NCBI RefSeq assembly: GCF_900129645.1
Contig: NZ_FSQZ01000001.1
Span: 806,001-870,000, forward strand
Length of the DNA stretch: 64,000 nt
Direction of reading: 5' to 3'
From: Acetomicrobium flavidum
GTDB taxonomy: Bacteria > Synergistota > Synergistia > Synergistales > Acetomicrobiaceae
Positions 28,971 through 37,227 of this stretch are shown piece by piece (position 1 is the first letter of the stretch; the number at the start of each line of letters is the position of its first letter). Under the pieces are notes generated by a model. It did no database searches, was not told where the DNA came from, and saw nothing but the letters and a program-made list of their open reading frames with translations. Position numbers and translations under genes: made by a program.

Positions 28971-29348
28971 CTACATCATCCCTAACGTAATGTTTTTGAC
29001 GTATTCCCAGCCATATCCTCCGACATCTTCAGGCTTCAAGGTTATGCCTAAAATATCTATCCTCCACGGGCCTTCCCACTCCAGCTGCTCCACCAATGCC
29101 CTTCCGGCACGAATGAGCGATTTGATCTTTCGAGGCCCTACGCTTTCTATGGGGGATTGAACATCGCATCTGGAGCGCACCCTGACCTCGACGATCACGA
29201 GCTCGTCGTCATCCAGGGCCACAATGTCAAGCTCCCCCCTTCGAAAGGTCGCATTTCTCTTCAGGATGCGGTAGCCCATTTGCGAAACTATCGAAGATGC
29301 AACGTCCTCGCCCCAGTTCCCTATATCCTTACGGGACATTTCCCCCAT
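28971..29348 (-). CDS. yraN: YraN/UPF0102 nuclease-fold protein
   Basis: A restriction-endonuclease-like fold protein of unknown exact role. Motifs: GNWGEDVASSIVSQMGYRIL, then the PD-(D/E)xK-like GELDIVALDDDELVIVEVRV (Glu/Asp/Val-Glu-Val). I place the start at the ATG at 29348 (AAGGAG eleven bases upstream; 125 residues, the family length). Longer readings run through the upstream FlhB-like gene. An ATG nine bases later is also possible. Confidence 0.85.
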   Translation of the reverse strand: MGEMSRKDIGNWGEDVASSIVSQMGYRILKRNATFRRGELDIVALDDDELVIVEVRVRSRCDVQSPIESVGPRKIKSLIRAGRALVEQLEWEGPWRIDILGITLKPEDVGGYGWEYVKNITLGMM

Positions 29349-29637
29349 CTGCTCCGCCTCTCCTTCCCATGTCGACATTGTGAAGGAAGACCAATATTCG
29401 CGCAACGGCAAGGTAAGCTTCCTCGGGTATTTCCTCTCCCAAGCCAACGCCCAAAAGAACGGCAACCAAGGTAGGATCCTCGACTATGGGAATTCCTGCC
29501 TTTTTGGCCTCGTCCAGGATCTTTTCCGCTATCACCCCTCGCCCCGAAGCTACTACTTTGGGCGCATCGTCGATTTTTCTGTCGTAACGCAAAGCAGCGG
29601 CTTTCCTGATCTCTTTATTCCTTTTGTCTTCCATCAT
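29329..29637 (-). CDS. Stand-alone FlhB C-terminal-domain protein (YlqH/FhlB-like)
   Basis: The 102-residue product matches only the cytoplasmic C-terminal part of FlhB that follows the NPTH cleavage site: AAALRYDRKIDDAPKVVASG, then AGIPIVEDPTLVAVLLGVGL and IPEEAYLAVARILVFL. It has no membrane segment and no NPTH site. B. subtilis YlqH is the same kind of protein in the same place. In Helicobacter a lone FlhB C-domain can stand in for part of FlhB. Its start overlaps the FliK-like gene by four bases. Confidence 0.88.
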   Translation of the reverse strand: MMEDKRNKEIRKAAALRYDRKIDDAPKVVASGRGVIAEKILDEAKKAGIPIVEDPTLVAVLLGVGLGEEIPEEAYLAVARILVFLHNVDMGRRGGADGGNVP

Positions 29638-30629
29638 GCCTTCGCCTCAAACCCAAAATACATCGTTTCCTTAACGTCCCTTATCTGACCCAAGTTGATG
29701 TAGGCTAACTTTATTGGCAACTCGGAAAGCGCCGCGGCAAGCGACGGCAAGTCCCTTGAAAGCAATGCAGTCACCTCTTCGGATTTGGAGCGCAACGTCA
29801 CGCCGTAGGAGTTTGCGTCGAAGACCAGTTCGCCCTCGATCAAGCCGACATTGACGCCCTCAAAATGAAATATCAGTCGAATTACCTTCTTGGGTGTCTC
29901 TTGGGATGTAACCCAGACCCTTATGTTTTCGCCGTCCTTTAGGCAAAAGCGAAGGGGAATGAAGTGATAGGGATATATCACGTCTTTTAACGGGCGAGAC
30001 AGCAACGCGAGGGATCTTGCGTAAAGGCCTTCTTCACGGTCGCTTTGAAGGACATTCTCCATATCCCTATTGTTTTTCAGCTTTTCCCTTACCGAGCCAA
30101 AGTACCTTTTTATCTGATCGTCAGTCAAATTGAAGTACCAAAAAAGAACCTTCACGTAAGATTCGTCCAAGGGCATGCCTCTGGCATAAAGCTCCACGAG
30201 CATGGGCAATTTATCCAAGTCAAGTCCGGACTTGACTAAGAAAGAAGACAGCTTCTTCACCAGGTCATCCGTAACGGGAAGCTGTCTTTCGATCAAGGCA
30301 TTTACGATGACCCTTTCATTGTCGTTTAGCCTCTCGTATGAGGAGAGTTCTTCCGGCTTTAGTTTCAGTACGGGTGGCATGCTCGTGGAATCCCATATGC
30401 CGGTAAAGCGATCTCCTACTGCCAGATTAAGCGAAGAGACGGCAAACATCCTTTGGCCCCATATTTCTACGATATAGCCGTCCCCTTTGACCTCAAGCAC
30501 CACGCCCCTAACCAAAGAACCGTTCGGAATGGAGGTTAACGAACGCCCGGAGAGCGCCTGTTGGTCCTGAAATTTTATCGATTCAGGTCCCTGCATGTTC
30601 AAGGCCATAGATGCTAAACTTCCTTCCAT
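29634..30629 (-). CDS. FliK-like protein (YlqG-like), partner of the FlhB C-domain protein
   Basis: The 331-residue product has a beta-rich N-terminal part (about 35-75, GSLVRGVVLEVKGDGYIVEI), a helical middle (about 95-200) and a C-terminal segment (about 240-325) resembling the FliK C-terminal core (FHFEGVNVGLIEGELVFDAN, SEEVTALLSRDLPSLAAALS). It overlaps rnhB at its start and the FlhB-like gene at its end. Position is that of B. subtilis ylqG. The FliK relation is from pattern and context; similarity is low. Confidence 0.65.
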   Translation of the reverse strand: MEGSLASMALNMQGPESIKFQDQQALSGRSLTSIPNGSLVRGVVLEVKGDGYIVEIWGQRMFAVSSLNLAVGDRFTGIWDSTSMPPVLKLKPEELSSYERLNDNERVIVNALIERQLPVTDDLVKKLSSFLVKSGLDLDKLPMLVELYARGMPLDESYVKVLFWYFNLTDDQIKRYFGSVREKLKNNRDMENVLQSDREEGLYARSLALLSRPLKDVIYPYHFIPLRFCLKDGENIRVWVTSQETPKKVIRLIFHFEGVNVGLIEGELVFDANSYGVTLRSKSEEVTALLSRDLPSLAAALSELPIKLAYINLGQIRDVKETMYFGFEAKA

Positions 30630-31180
30630 CTAAATGTCTTTCTGTGGATCGGAGATGGCCCCATCGCCATCAATGCCCTTCTGTGCTCCACTGTGGGATA
30701 GCCCTTGTGGGATGCAAAGCCGTAACCCGGATACAACCTGTCGTAGATCTCCATTACCTTGTCTCTTATGACCTTCGCAATTATGGAAGCCGCACTTACG
30801 ACCAGGATGTGTTTATCCGCCTTCGGTATCGCCCTTTGAAGGTAGGGCACACCCGGAACGGCAAAACTGCCATCGACGATGACGACATCGGGGACGACAG
30901 GCAAACCACAAATGGCCTTTCCCATGGCCCACAGGGTAGCTTGCAATATATTATCCCTATCTATGCGGTTTGGACTTGCGGCCTGGACCTTATAGATGAT
31001 ATCTCTGCTTGCAAGCTCTTCGAACACCTTCTCCCGCATCCTGGGAGATAGGGCCTTTGAATCTCTTACGCCAAGTTGCTTTAAAGCATACACATCATTG
31101 CGATCAATCGCTACGGCTGCCGCCACTACAGGACCAGCCAAAGGCCCTCTTCCCGCTTCGTCGACACCTACGATAATCAT
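30614..31180 (-). CDS. rnhB: RNase HII
   Basis: Removes RNA from RNA/DNA hybrids and single ribonucleotides from DNA. The 188-residue product has the RNase HII signature VGVDEAGRGPLAGPVVAAAV (about 4-23, catalytic Asp-Glu), VIVDGSFAVPG with the next Asp, and AASIIAKVIRDKVME. Length is at the short end of normal. It lies between rbgA and the FliK-like gene, a Bacillus-like arrangement. Confidence 0.96.
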   Translation of the reverse strand: MIIVGVDEAGRGPLAGPVVAAAVAIDRNDVYALKQLGVRDSKALSPRMREKVFEELASRDIIYKVQAASPNRIDRDNILQATLWAMGKAICGLPVVPDVVIVDGSFAVPGVPYLQRAIPKADKHILVVSAASIIAKVIRDKVMEIYDRLYPGYGFASHKGYPTVEHRRALMAMGPSPIHRKTFRWKEV

Positions 31181-32007
31181 CCTTGTGGCAACTCCAAGGT
31201 AAAGGGGCCTAATTTCCCTGTCGCAAAGCTTTCAAGCAAAAATCGGCCGGCCCTCTCAAAGTCAGCTTTACCTCCCGGCAGAAGGGCTCCGATCCTACGG
31301 GCTAAAGCTGCTAAACACTCTTCGGCCTTTACTTCCTCATCTGCAGCAATCGATAACCTCTCCAGCAATCTGGGCATAAGCCCGAGCGAACGCAAAAATT
31401 CAAAAAGCTGCATCGACAAGGTCTCATAATCTCCTATGACGTCCACCCTAAGGCAACCAAGCCATGCTAGGATCATATTAGTTTGCCTGTCAGCCTTTGG
31501 GTCCAATATGCCCGGAGAATCCAACAGGAGTAACCCATTTGCCCTATACCAGGAGACGCCCTTGGTTATGCCGGGAATTCCTCCTACCTTCGATGCCCTT
31601 TTGCCAAGCAGGGCATTTAGCAGCATGGACTTGCCGACATTAGGTATGCCCACTATGGCAACTCTCAATTCCCTCCATTTAGGCTTATGTCCGCTGAGCC
31701 CAAACAGCTTTCCGCGCAAACCTCCAGGAATTCCCGATCTTAAATTGGCGGCAAAGGCAGGCATACCACAAGACGACAACTCTTCGATCCAAAGCTTCGT
31801 CTTGTCATCTTCGGCCAGATCTTTCTTGCTCAAAACCACACAGACCGGCTTAAGTTTGGCTAAATCATGAATCAACGGGGATGAACTCGATCTTGGAGCC
31901 CTAGCGTCTCTAACTTCCACGAAGACATCGACCTGGGAAGCCAATTCCTTAAGCCGTTTTTTCCCCTTTTCCATATGGCCCGGATACCAAACGGTCCTGG
32001 GCATCAT
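31177..32007 (-). CDS. rbgA: RbgA/YlqF, 50S ribosome assembly GTPase
   Basis: A circularly permuted GTPase for late 50S assembly. The motifs appear in permuted order: G4 VVLSKKDLAE (about 58-67), G1 VGIPNVGKSMLLNALLG (about 118-134), G2 GGIPGITKGVSW, G3 LLLDSPGILDP. The N-terminus (MMPRTVWYPGHMEKGKKRLK) is typical. It overlaps lepB by four bases and rnhB by four. Confidence 0.96.
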   Translation of the reverse strand: MMPRTVWYPGHMEKGKKRLKELASQVDVFVEVRDARAPRSSSSPLIHDLAKLKPVCVVLSKKDLAEDDKTKLWIEELSSCGMPAFAANLRSGIPGGLRGKLFGLSGHKPKWRELRVAIVGIPNVGKSMLLNALLGKRASKVGGIPGITKGVSWYRANGLLLLDSPGILDPKADRQTNMILAWLGCLRVDVIGDYETLSMQLFEFLRSLGLMPRLLERLSIAADEEVKAEECLAALARRIGALLPGGKADFERAGRFLLESFATGKLGPFTLELPQG

Positions 32008-32510
32008 TTAAGCACTCCTATCCTGCTCAAGGGCCAATAGCGGAAAAAGGCCGGCCCCCGCAAGTAGTTTTTGGGAACGAACCCCCAAAATCTGCTGTCC
32101 TGAGAGTTGGGGCGATTATCGCCCATCATGAAATACTGCCCTCGCGGAACAGTGACCTTCTCCATGCTCAAGAAATCCCTATTTTTCACGTAGGGCTCCT
32201 CCAGAGGCGAATCATTGATGTAAACTACCCCATTTTTTATCTCAATCGTCTCTCCAGGAAGGGCGATCAAGCGCTTCACGAAATCCCTGGTCGGATCCAT
32301 GGGGTATTTAAAGACCACTACCTGTCCCCTTTTCGGCTCGGTAAAATGATACCAAAACTTGGCCACCAATACCCTATCGCCGGGCATGAGCGTAGGTATC
32401 ATTGATCCACTAGGTATCCAGAAGGCCTGAACCACGAAAGTCCTAAGCACCAATGCCAAGACTAAGGCCCATATCAATGTTTCGACAAGTTCTTTCCACC
32501 ACGGTTTCAT
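32004..32510 (-). CDS. lepB: Signal peptidase I
   Basis: Cuts signal peptides from exported proteins. I take the ATG at 32510 (AGGGGG about ten bases before); a TTG eight codons upstream is the alternative. One N-terminal membrane helix (about 8-28), catalytic Ser in IPSGSMIPTLMPGD (about 34-47), catalytic Lys in RDFVKRLIALPGE, and GDNRPNSQDSRFWG near the end. About 168 residues, the Gram-positive-like short form. Confidence 0.95.
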   Translation of the reverse strand: MKPWWKELVETLIWALVLALVLRTFVVQAFWIPSGSMIPTLMPGDRVLVAKFWYHFTEPKRGQVVVFKYPMDPTRDFVKRLIALPGETIEIKNGVVYINDSPLEEPYVKNRDFLSMEKVTVPRGQYFMMGDNRPNSQDSRFWGFVPKNYLRGPAFFRYWPLSRIGVLK

Positions 32511-32602
32511 CCTAAAAACGCCCCCTGCAAGCAAATTGCTCAGTTTTCATCACATGCATGTCTTTATAACCCCATTTAGCATTCAAAATCAAGAGGAAAG
32601 AG

Positions 32603-33073
32603 TCATTTATCGGGAGGATGTTTTCTGACCGTTATATAACAGTAGGGGGATATGATTATATAACCCAGGGATTTGGCGCTTCCCTTCGATCCGTTTGTCA
32701 CCTTTATGGTCACCCCAGGGGAAAGGGTGTGCCACTGAGGTGAATAGACCGAAAAGCTTTCCGAAGCGCTCATGCCCCTAAAATAACACCCTCCACAGGA
32801 GTCAAAGACATCTTCCTCCAGCGTGTCCAGCCACTGAACGTACAACTTGCTCGTGGAAGCCGAACGGGTAGTGTATTTCAACATGAAGGGCCTGCCAGTT
32901 TGGCATGCCTCTATAAAGGTCCCCTGAAGCCAGGCATGCGCCTTCTTCAATTCGATGATGGCAAAAAACTCATCGGCGGCACGAAAGGCAAGGGCAAAAC
33001 ATCCAAAGCCGCTGGCAAATATAAATATGACTATTAAAAGCTCTACTAAAGTCAACCCGCTTTCTTGAGCCAT
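32603..33073 (-). CDS. Type IV pilin-like protein (pseudopilin), orphan
   Basis: The 156-residue product begins MAQESGLTLVELLIVIFIFA: a short leader ending in Gly, cleavage before Leu, Glu at mature position 5 and a hydrophobic helix, the prepilin signature. The rest is unlike any pilin I recognise; two Cys (CGGCYFRG) may form a disulfide loop. No pilus assembly genes are near. An earlier start would give an unusually long leader running through a hairpin and into iorB. The chosen ATG has GAGAGG eight bases upstream, but that SD lies inside the hairpin. Confidence 0.78.
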   Translation of the reverse strand: MAQESGLTLVELLIVIFIFASGFGCFALAFRAADEFFAIIELKKAHAWLQGTFIEACQTGRPFMLKYTTRSASTSKLYVQWLDTLEEDVFDSCGGCYFRGMSASESFSVYSPQWHTLSPGVTIKVTNGSKGSAKSLGYIIISPYCYITVRKHPPDK

Positions 33074-33110
33074 AAATAAGGCCCTCTCGCCTTTGGAGGG
33101 GGCCTTATTT
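33074..33110 (-). terminator. Hairpin between iorB and the pseudopilin ATG
   Basis: A stem of 15 pairs (one G-T) with a seven-base loop: AAATAAGGCCCCCTC pairs with GAGAGGGCCTTATTT on the minus strand. It ends right at the pseudopilin ATG, and its 3' arm contains GAGAGGG, the only SD. It has a T-rich end (TTATTT) and could act as a terminator for iorB, as a translation block for the pilin, or both. Confidence 0.6.
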
Positions 33111-33122
33111 ACCTTTAAGGGC

Positions 33123-33683
33123 TTATGATGCATGAACGGCGTTCTTACCAAGCTCCAGGGCTTTTAAGTTATCATCCCTAAACTTCGCGGGGCTCAACGT
33201 GGAAACGGCTTCTTTAATCTCCTCAAAGGAAATGCCACCGATGTTTAAGCCGCCCATCGCACCAAGTATCAATACATTGAGAAAAAGGTAATTGCCACCC
33301 ATATGTTCGTTAAGTATCTCGTATCCGTTCAACAAAAAGGCGTCGATTTTCCTCTTGGCCAGATATGTCTTTAAGCTCTCGTTTTGAAAGGCCTCGCGCC
33401 TGTGCACGTTAATGACGCAATGTCCTCCATCCTTCAGAAAATGCAGGTTTCTTATGGCCTCGTTTTGGTCGAAGGCCAGCAATACATCGGCATCTCCGGC
33501 GCTTATTAAGGGACACTTGTAAGGCCCCACCTTGAAGTGGCTTATCACGGAACCGCCCCTTTGGGCCATGCCGTGAACCTCGCTGCCTATCACGTTTTCT
33601 CCCCTCTTCAGCGCTATTTGCCCCAGCACGCGGCTGGCAAAAAGAATTCCCTGCCCTCCAAGACCGACGATGATGTATTGCAT
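33123..33683 (-). CDS. iorB: Indolepyruvate:ferredoxin oxidoreductase beta subunit
   Basis: The 186-residue gamma-type domain protein (IIVGLGGQGILFASRVLGQI at the start, GSEVHGMAQRGGSVISHFKV) pairs with IorA to oxidise aryl pyruvates (from Trp, Phe, Tyr) to aryl-acetyl-CoA with reduced ferredoxin. Its start overlaps the stop of iorA (TAATG), so the two are coupled. Confidence 0.93.
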   Translation of the reverse strand: MQYIIVGLGGQGILFASRVLGQIALKRGENVIGSEVHGMAQRGGSVISHFKVGPYKCPLISAGDADVLLAFDQNEAIRNLHFLKDGGHCVINVHRREAFQNESLKTYLAKRKIDAFLLNGYEILNEHMGGNYLFLNVLILGAMGGLNIGGISFEEIKEAVSTLSPAKFRDDNLKALELGKNAVHAS

Positions 33684-35542
33684 TATCTTCCCTCCTCCGA
33701 TATGACCTCAATAGCACCGTGAGGACATACATTCAGGCATACGCCGCACTTCACGCAAAAGCGACTGTCTATGAACGCCTTCTTCGCGCTCTCATCAAAG
33801 ACCAAACCGGGACAGTTGAAGAAGTTTATGCAGAACTTGCAGCCTATGCATTTATCGTGATTTACCCGCACAGGTATCTTGGGTTGCTCTTGCCTGAGCA
33901 ACATGCAGGGATGGCTAAATATCACTACGGCAGGTTCTTCGTGATCTTTGGCGTACTCCCATGCCTCCTGCAGGACCTTTACGTTTTCTTCTATATCGTA
34001 AGATCTCACGGTACGCACGAACTCGACCCCGCAACCTTTGACGACCCTTTCAAGGGGAATGGCTCTACCAGCATCACCCTTCCGCGGCTTCTCGCCGGTT
34101 CCCGGGTGAGGCTGGCCGCCAGTCATGGCCGTGATCCTGTTGTCCAAAATGGCCAGGACGAAGGCGTGCTTGTTGTAAACCGCATTGACGAGCCCGGGCA
34201 AGCCCATATGGAAAAAGGTGGAATCTCCTATGGTGGCAATCACGGGACGCAATTTGCCGTCTATCTTGTGGGCGAGATAAAAGCCTGAAGATTGAGTAAC
34301 CGATGCTCCCATGCAGAGAGAGGTATCCACGGTCTTCTGATTTACGCCTAAGGTATAACAACCTATGTCGGAAGGATATATTCCATCGGGAAAGGCCTTC
34401 CTTATTGCAAAAAAGCTTGCCCGATGCGGACATCCAGGACAAAGCATGGGCGGCTTAGGCGTAACCTTGAGCTCTTCGATCGCTTTTTTGAGGTCCTCGT
34501 CGGCCTTTATCGAAAATTCTTCGCCAAGGGCCTTATGGATGATCTCCTCGACCACCTCGGGGACGAGCTCGCCGGCCCTGGGCACAAACCCGTTCCATCT
34601 GCCCTTGACCTTCGTGCGATCCAAAATTTGCATCTCTATGACGGGATAGGTTTCCTCCAACACCAGTACGTTTTCGTGTCGATTTATAAAATCCGATACG
34701 ATATCCACAGGCAGCGGATGGGGAGTGCCTATCTTCAAGACCGAAATATCCCTTCTTCCCATCTTGGCCAACAAATCCATCACTACGGCAAAGGATATGC
34801 CTCCGGCAATGATGCCAAGCTTGGCCTTTTCCTGCGCCGGCACTTCGTAATTATACTTAGAAAAGCTATGTGTGAAGTCATCTCTTACGGCATCGATCTT
34901 TTGGTTTAGCTTAGGATGGGTTATCTTGACGTGGGCGGGAAGACAAACCCAACGTTTTACGTCCTTGGAGAACTTCGCGGGCCTGTCAAGCTCTATCGGG
35001 GTGCCGAATTCTATGTCTTGCCTGCAATGATCCACCCTAACCGTGGGACGCAGCATGACAGGTATCTTATGCTTTTCAGAGAGATCGTAGGCATCTTTTA
35101 CCATTTCCATGGCTTCTCTTGCGGATGATGGGTCGAATACGGGTACCTTGGCAAACAAGCCGAACAACCTGCTATCCTGCTCGGTCTGGGAGCTGTGGGG
35201 GCCGGGATCATCTGCCACAATCAAGAGTAAACCGCCCTCTATATCGAACTGTGCCCCACTCATGAAGGGATCGGCTGCTACGTTTAGGCCTACGTGCTTC
35301 ATCGCCACACAGGACCTTTTGCCCGTGAATGAAGCCGCCATCGCCACTTCAAAGGCAACCTTTTCATTGGTGCCCCATTCTACGACCGTCTTAGTGCCGA
35401 GCGAATCGGCAAACTTGGCTATGGCCGGCAATATCTCAGAGGAGGGAGTACCCGGATATGCACAAGCCACCTCGCAGCCTGCCTCGACAACGGCCCTGGC
35501 AATGGCCTCATTGCCAAGAAGAACAGCCTTTTCATTCGCCAT
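33683..35542 (-). CDS. iorA: Indolepyruvate:ferredoxin oxidoreductase alpha subunit
   Basis: A 619-residue fusion: pyrimidine-binding domain (about 1-170, CAYPGTPSSEILPAIAKF), linker domain, TPP-binding domain (LCPGCPHRASFFAIRKAF; TIGDSTFFHMGLPGLVNAVY) and a C-terminal ferredoxin region (CIGCKFCINFFNCPG; CVKCGVCLNVCP). Start chosen at the ATG at 35542, with GAGGTGG upstream. It works in fermentation of aromatic amino acids. A YbgC-type thioesterase lies immediately upstream. Confidence 0.95.
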   Translation of the reverse strand: MANEKAVLLGNEAIARAVVEAGCEVACAYPGTPSSEILPAIAKFADSLGTKTVVEWGTNEKVAFEVAMAASFTGKRSCVAMKHVGLNVAADPFMSGAQFDIEGGLLLIVADDPGPHSSQTEQDSRLFGLFAKVPVFDPSSAREAMEMVKDAYDLSEKHKIPVMLRPTVRVDHCRQDIEFGTPIELDRPAKFSKDVKRWVCLPAHVKITHPKLNQKIDAVRDDFTHSFSKYNYEVPAQEKAKLGIIAGGISFAVVMDLLAKMGRRDISVLKIGTPHPLPVDIVSDFINRHENVLVLEETYPVIEMQILDRTKVKGRWNGFVPRAGELVPEVVEEIIHKALGEEFSIKADEDLKKAIEELKVTPKPPMLCPGCPHRASFFAIRKAFPDGIYPSDIGCYTLGVNQKTVDTSLCMGASVTQSSGFYLAHKIDGKLRPVIATIGDSTFFHMGLPGLVNAVYNKHAFVLAILDNRITAMTGGQPHPGTGEKPRKGDAGRAIPLERVVKGCGVEFVRTVRSYDIEENVKVLQEAWEYAKDHEEPAVVIFSHPCMLLRQEQPKIPVRVNHDKCIGCKFCINFFNCPGLVFDESAKKAFIDSRFCVKCGVCLNVCPHGAIEVISEEGR

Positions 35543-35563
35543 TAACATCCACCTCTCTAGATT

Positions 35564-35977
35564 TTATTGTTGCAATATATTTGTCAACATGCTGTAAAAG
35601 GGCTCGGGTTTTTTTAGCAGCTTCCCGCGACTGTCGCAAAAGCCGTGTTTTGTATACCCTTCTGCAAGGAGCTTGTCGTCCAAGTCGCGATAGATCTTGA
35701 ATTCGAAGGAAAGGCTATGGGGTTTTACCTCTTTCAGATAGGTCTCAACCCTCACGATGTCGTCATAGCGGGCCGGATGTTTATATCTGCATCTCACTTC
35801 CACAACCGGCATGAATATTCCGTTTTTCTCCCATTCTATATAGGGCATCCCGAACTTTCTGCAAAATTCCGTCCGTCCCATTTCAAACCACGTTAAATAA
35901 TTGGCATAATATACAACGCCCATTTGGTCCGTGGCGCCATAGGGAACCCTCAAAGTCAAAGAGCAACTCAAAGACAT
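35564..35977 (-). CDS. YbgC/FadM-type hotdog acyl-CoA thioesterase
   Basis: The 137-residue product carries the 4-hydroxybenzoyl-CoA thioesterase-like motif YGATDQMGVVYYANYLTWFE (about 13-32; catalytic Asp) followed by GRTEFCRKFGM. It would hydrolyse an acyl- or aryl-CoA. It lies 21 bases upstream of iorA on the same strand, so it probably shares its message and may act on aryl-acetyl-CoA; that substrate is inferred from context. SD GGGAG precedes the ATG. Confidence 0.9.
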   Translation of the reverse strand: MSLSCSLTLRVPYGATDQMGVVYYANYLTWFEMGRTEFCRKFGMPYIEWEKNGIFMPVVEVRCRYKHPARYDDIVRVETYLKEVKPHSLSFEFKIYRDLDDKLLAEGYTKHGFCDSRGKLLKKPEPFYSMLTNILQQ

Positions 35978-36104
35978 CTATTTCATCTCCCGACGAAAAT
36001 GTGATGTACGCATGATAAAAACTTAGCAAGGCTATAATAACATATCGGCATATACTAAATCCATAGGCATCAAGCAATATCGAGGGGATCGCAATCCCTC
36101 CTTG

Positions 36105-36536
36105 CTAAGGCCTTCTTCTCGACTTTCCACAATGGAGCTTGTGTATCGCCATTAGGCATTGTCCGCTCACCACGGAGTAGCCCAAGGCCTTTAATCTCCC
36201 TTCAAGTTCGGGATTTTCAGCACCTGGTTGCATCCAAACAATAGGCTTATATGTAAGGTTCTCTAAATCACCCAGCAAGAAGGCCTGATTTTGAGGGCTT
36301 ATAAACACAGAAATGATATCGAGGACATCCGGTACATCGCGTATCGTGGCGTAAAAATCAAGCCCGAATATCTTAAGGCCAACGTACTTGGGATTGATGG
36401 GATAGAGCTTAAAACCCTGCAACATCAGATAGGACATGACGCCCGATACCGGCCTGCCGGTTTCGACCGTTGCGCCCAACACCCCAACCCTACAGGGCGA
36501 GCATACGTAATTCTGAATTATCTTCTCCCATTCCAC
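36105..36536 (-). CDS. CoA-binding (YccU-like) Rossmann protein
   Basis: The 143-residue product has a CoA-binding domain like that of succinyl-CoA synthetase alpha: CRVGVLGATVETGRPVSGVM near residue 14, LYPINPKYVGLKIFGLDFYA, and PIVWMQPGAENPELEGRLKA. No catalytic domain is attached. I start at the GTG at 36536 (AAAGGAG seven to eight bases before) instead of a TTG 20 codons earlier. Function in the cell is unknown. The 127-base gap upstream of the thioesterase gene shows nothing clear. Confidence 0.8.
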   Translation of the reverse strand: MEWEKIIQNYVCSPCRVGVLGATVETGRPVSGVMSYLMLQGFKLYPINPKYVGLKIFGLDFYATIRDVPDVLDIISVFISPQNQAFLLGDLENLTYKPIVWMQPGAENPELEGRLKALGYSVVSGQCLMAIHKLHCGKSRRRP

Positions 36537-36592
36537 CCGACCATCTCCTTTCTTATGCAGGTGGCAAATGCCCACGGCATTTATGCTTACCT

Positions 36593-36979
36593 TCAACCAC
36601 CGCCCATACCCTCAAGGGCAGTAAGGCGCACGTCGTAAAATGGCCCTTCTACGAAAAAGGAGGCCTTAACTTCGGACTCCTCTCCCGGAAGCAAGGCAAC
36701 CCTTCTAGCCCTAAATGAACGTTGCAGGATCAACTTATCTCCCGGACCATAAAGAGTTACCATGACGCCCGGCCCCTCCAGTTCAACGGATGTCATGTTT
36801 TTTACTGTGACGTCCAATTCCAGCGTCTTCCTGTCAGCGTCATAACGGAAGGACGAAGTCGTTAAGGCTATCTTTACAGCTTCCTCCTCGCAAAAGGAGC
36901 GTCCTGAAAAGGCAAACAGAGACGTTACTGCGATCAAAAATAGCAAACCATATTTTAGTCCCTTTCTCCTTCCCCTCAC
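36593..36979 (-). CDS. Secreted protein of unknown function
   Basis: About 128 residues. A basic start (RGRRKGLKYG), a hydrophobic stretch (LLFLIAVTSLFAFSG) and SFCEE after it make a signal peptide; the Cys is not in a good lipobox. The rest looks like a beta-sandwich (alternating hydrophobic strands; LELDVTVKNMTSVEL resembles FxLYD/DUF-type domains that describe Ig-like folds). I start at the GTG at 36979 with GGGGGTG six bases upstream. No function assigned. Confidence 0.6.
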   Translation of the reverse strand: MRGRRKGLKYGLLFLIAVTSLFAFSGRSFCEEEAVKIALTTSSFRYDADRKTLELDVTVKNMTSVELEGPGVMVTLYGPGDKLILQRSFRARRVALLPGEESEVKASFFVEGPFYDVRLTALEGMGGG

Positions 36980-37072
36980 CAATATCACCCCCAAATAGGT
37001 CCTAAAACTATTTTACGATCTGTCTCGTGAAATTTACAGCATCAACATTGCCGCAGAAAAATCTTATTTGCC

Positions 37073-37101
37073 TTCACTAAAGTCGGTGTAGTTGCTATAA
37101 T
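37073..37101 (+). promoter_or_regulatory. Promoter of tRNA-Ser
   Basis: TTCACT (37073-37078), 17 bases, then TATAAT (37096-37101). Transcription would begin about three bases before the mature tRNA-Ser 5' end. The tRNA and the ROK kinase gene may share this message, since no terminator lies between them. Confidence 0.6.
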
Positions 37102-37110
37102 GATCTTCGC

Positions 37111-37198
37111 GGAGGACTGGCCGAGCGGTCGAAGGCGGGTGACTTGAAATCACTTGTGCCGAAAGGCACCGGGGGTTCGAATCCCTCGTCCTCCGCCA
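37111..37198 (+). tRNA. tRNA-Ser (anticodon TGA)
   Basis: An 88-base class II tRNA with a long variable arm (GTGCCGAAAGGCAC). Acceptor GGAGGAC pairs with GTCCTCC; discriminator G; CCA is encoded (37196-37198). The anticodon loop CTTGAAA gives TGA, reading UCN codons. Confidence 0.96.
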
Positions 37199-37227
37199 TT
37201 TTATTATATTGCCAATAGGGATAAAAC

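Noticed and set aside
29349-29465. Longer YraN reading
   Set aside because: It overlaps the FlhB-like gene in another frame and adds residues foreign to the family.
35883-36077. 64-codon minus-strand frame overlapping the start of the YbgC gene and the gap before it
   Set aside because: Overlaps a conserved gene in another frame, no convincing SD, sequence unlike any protein.
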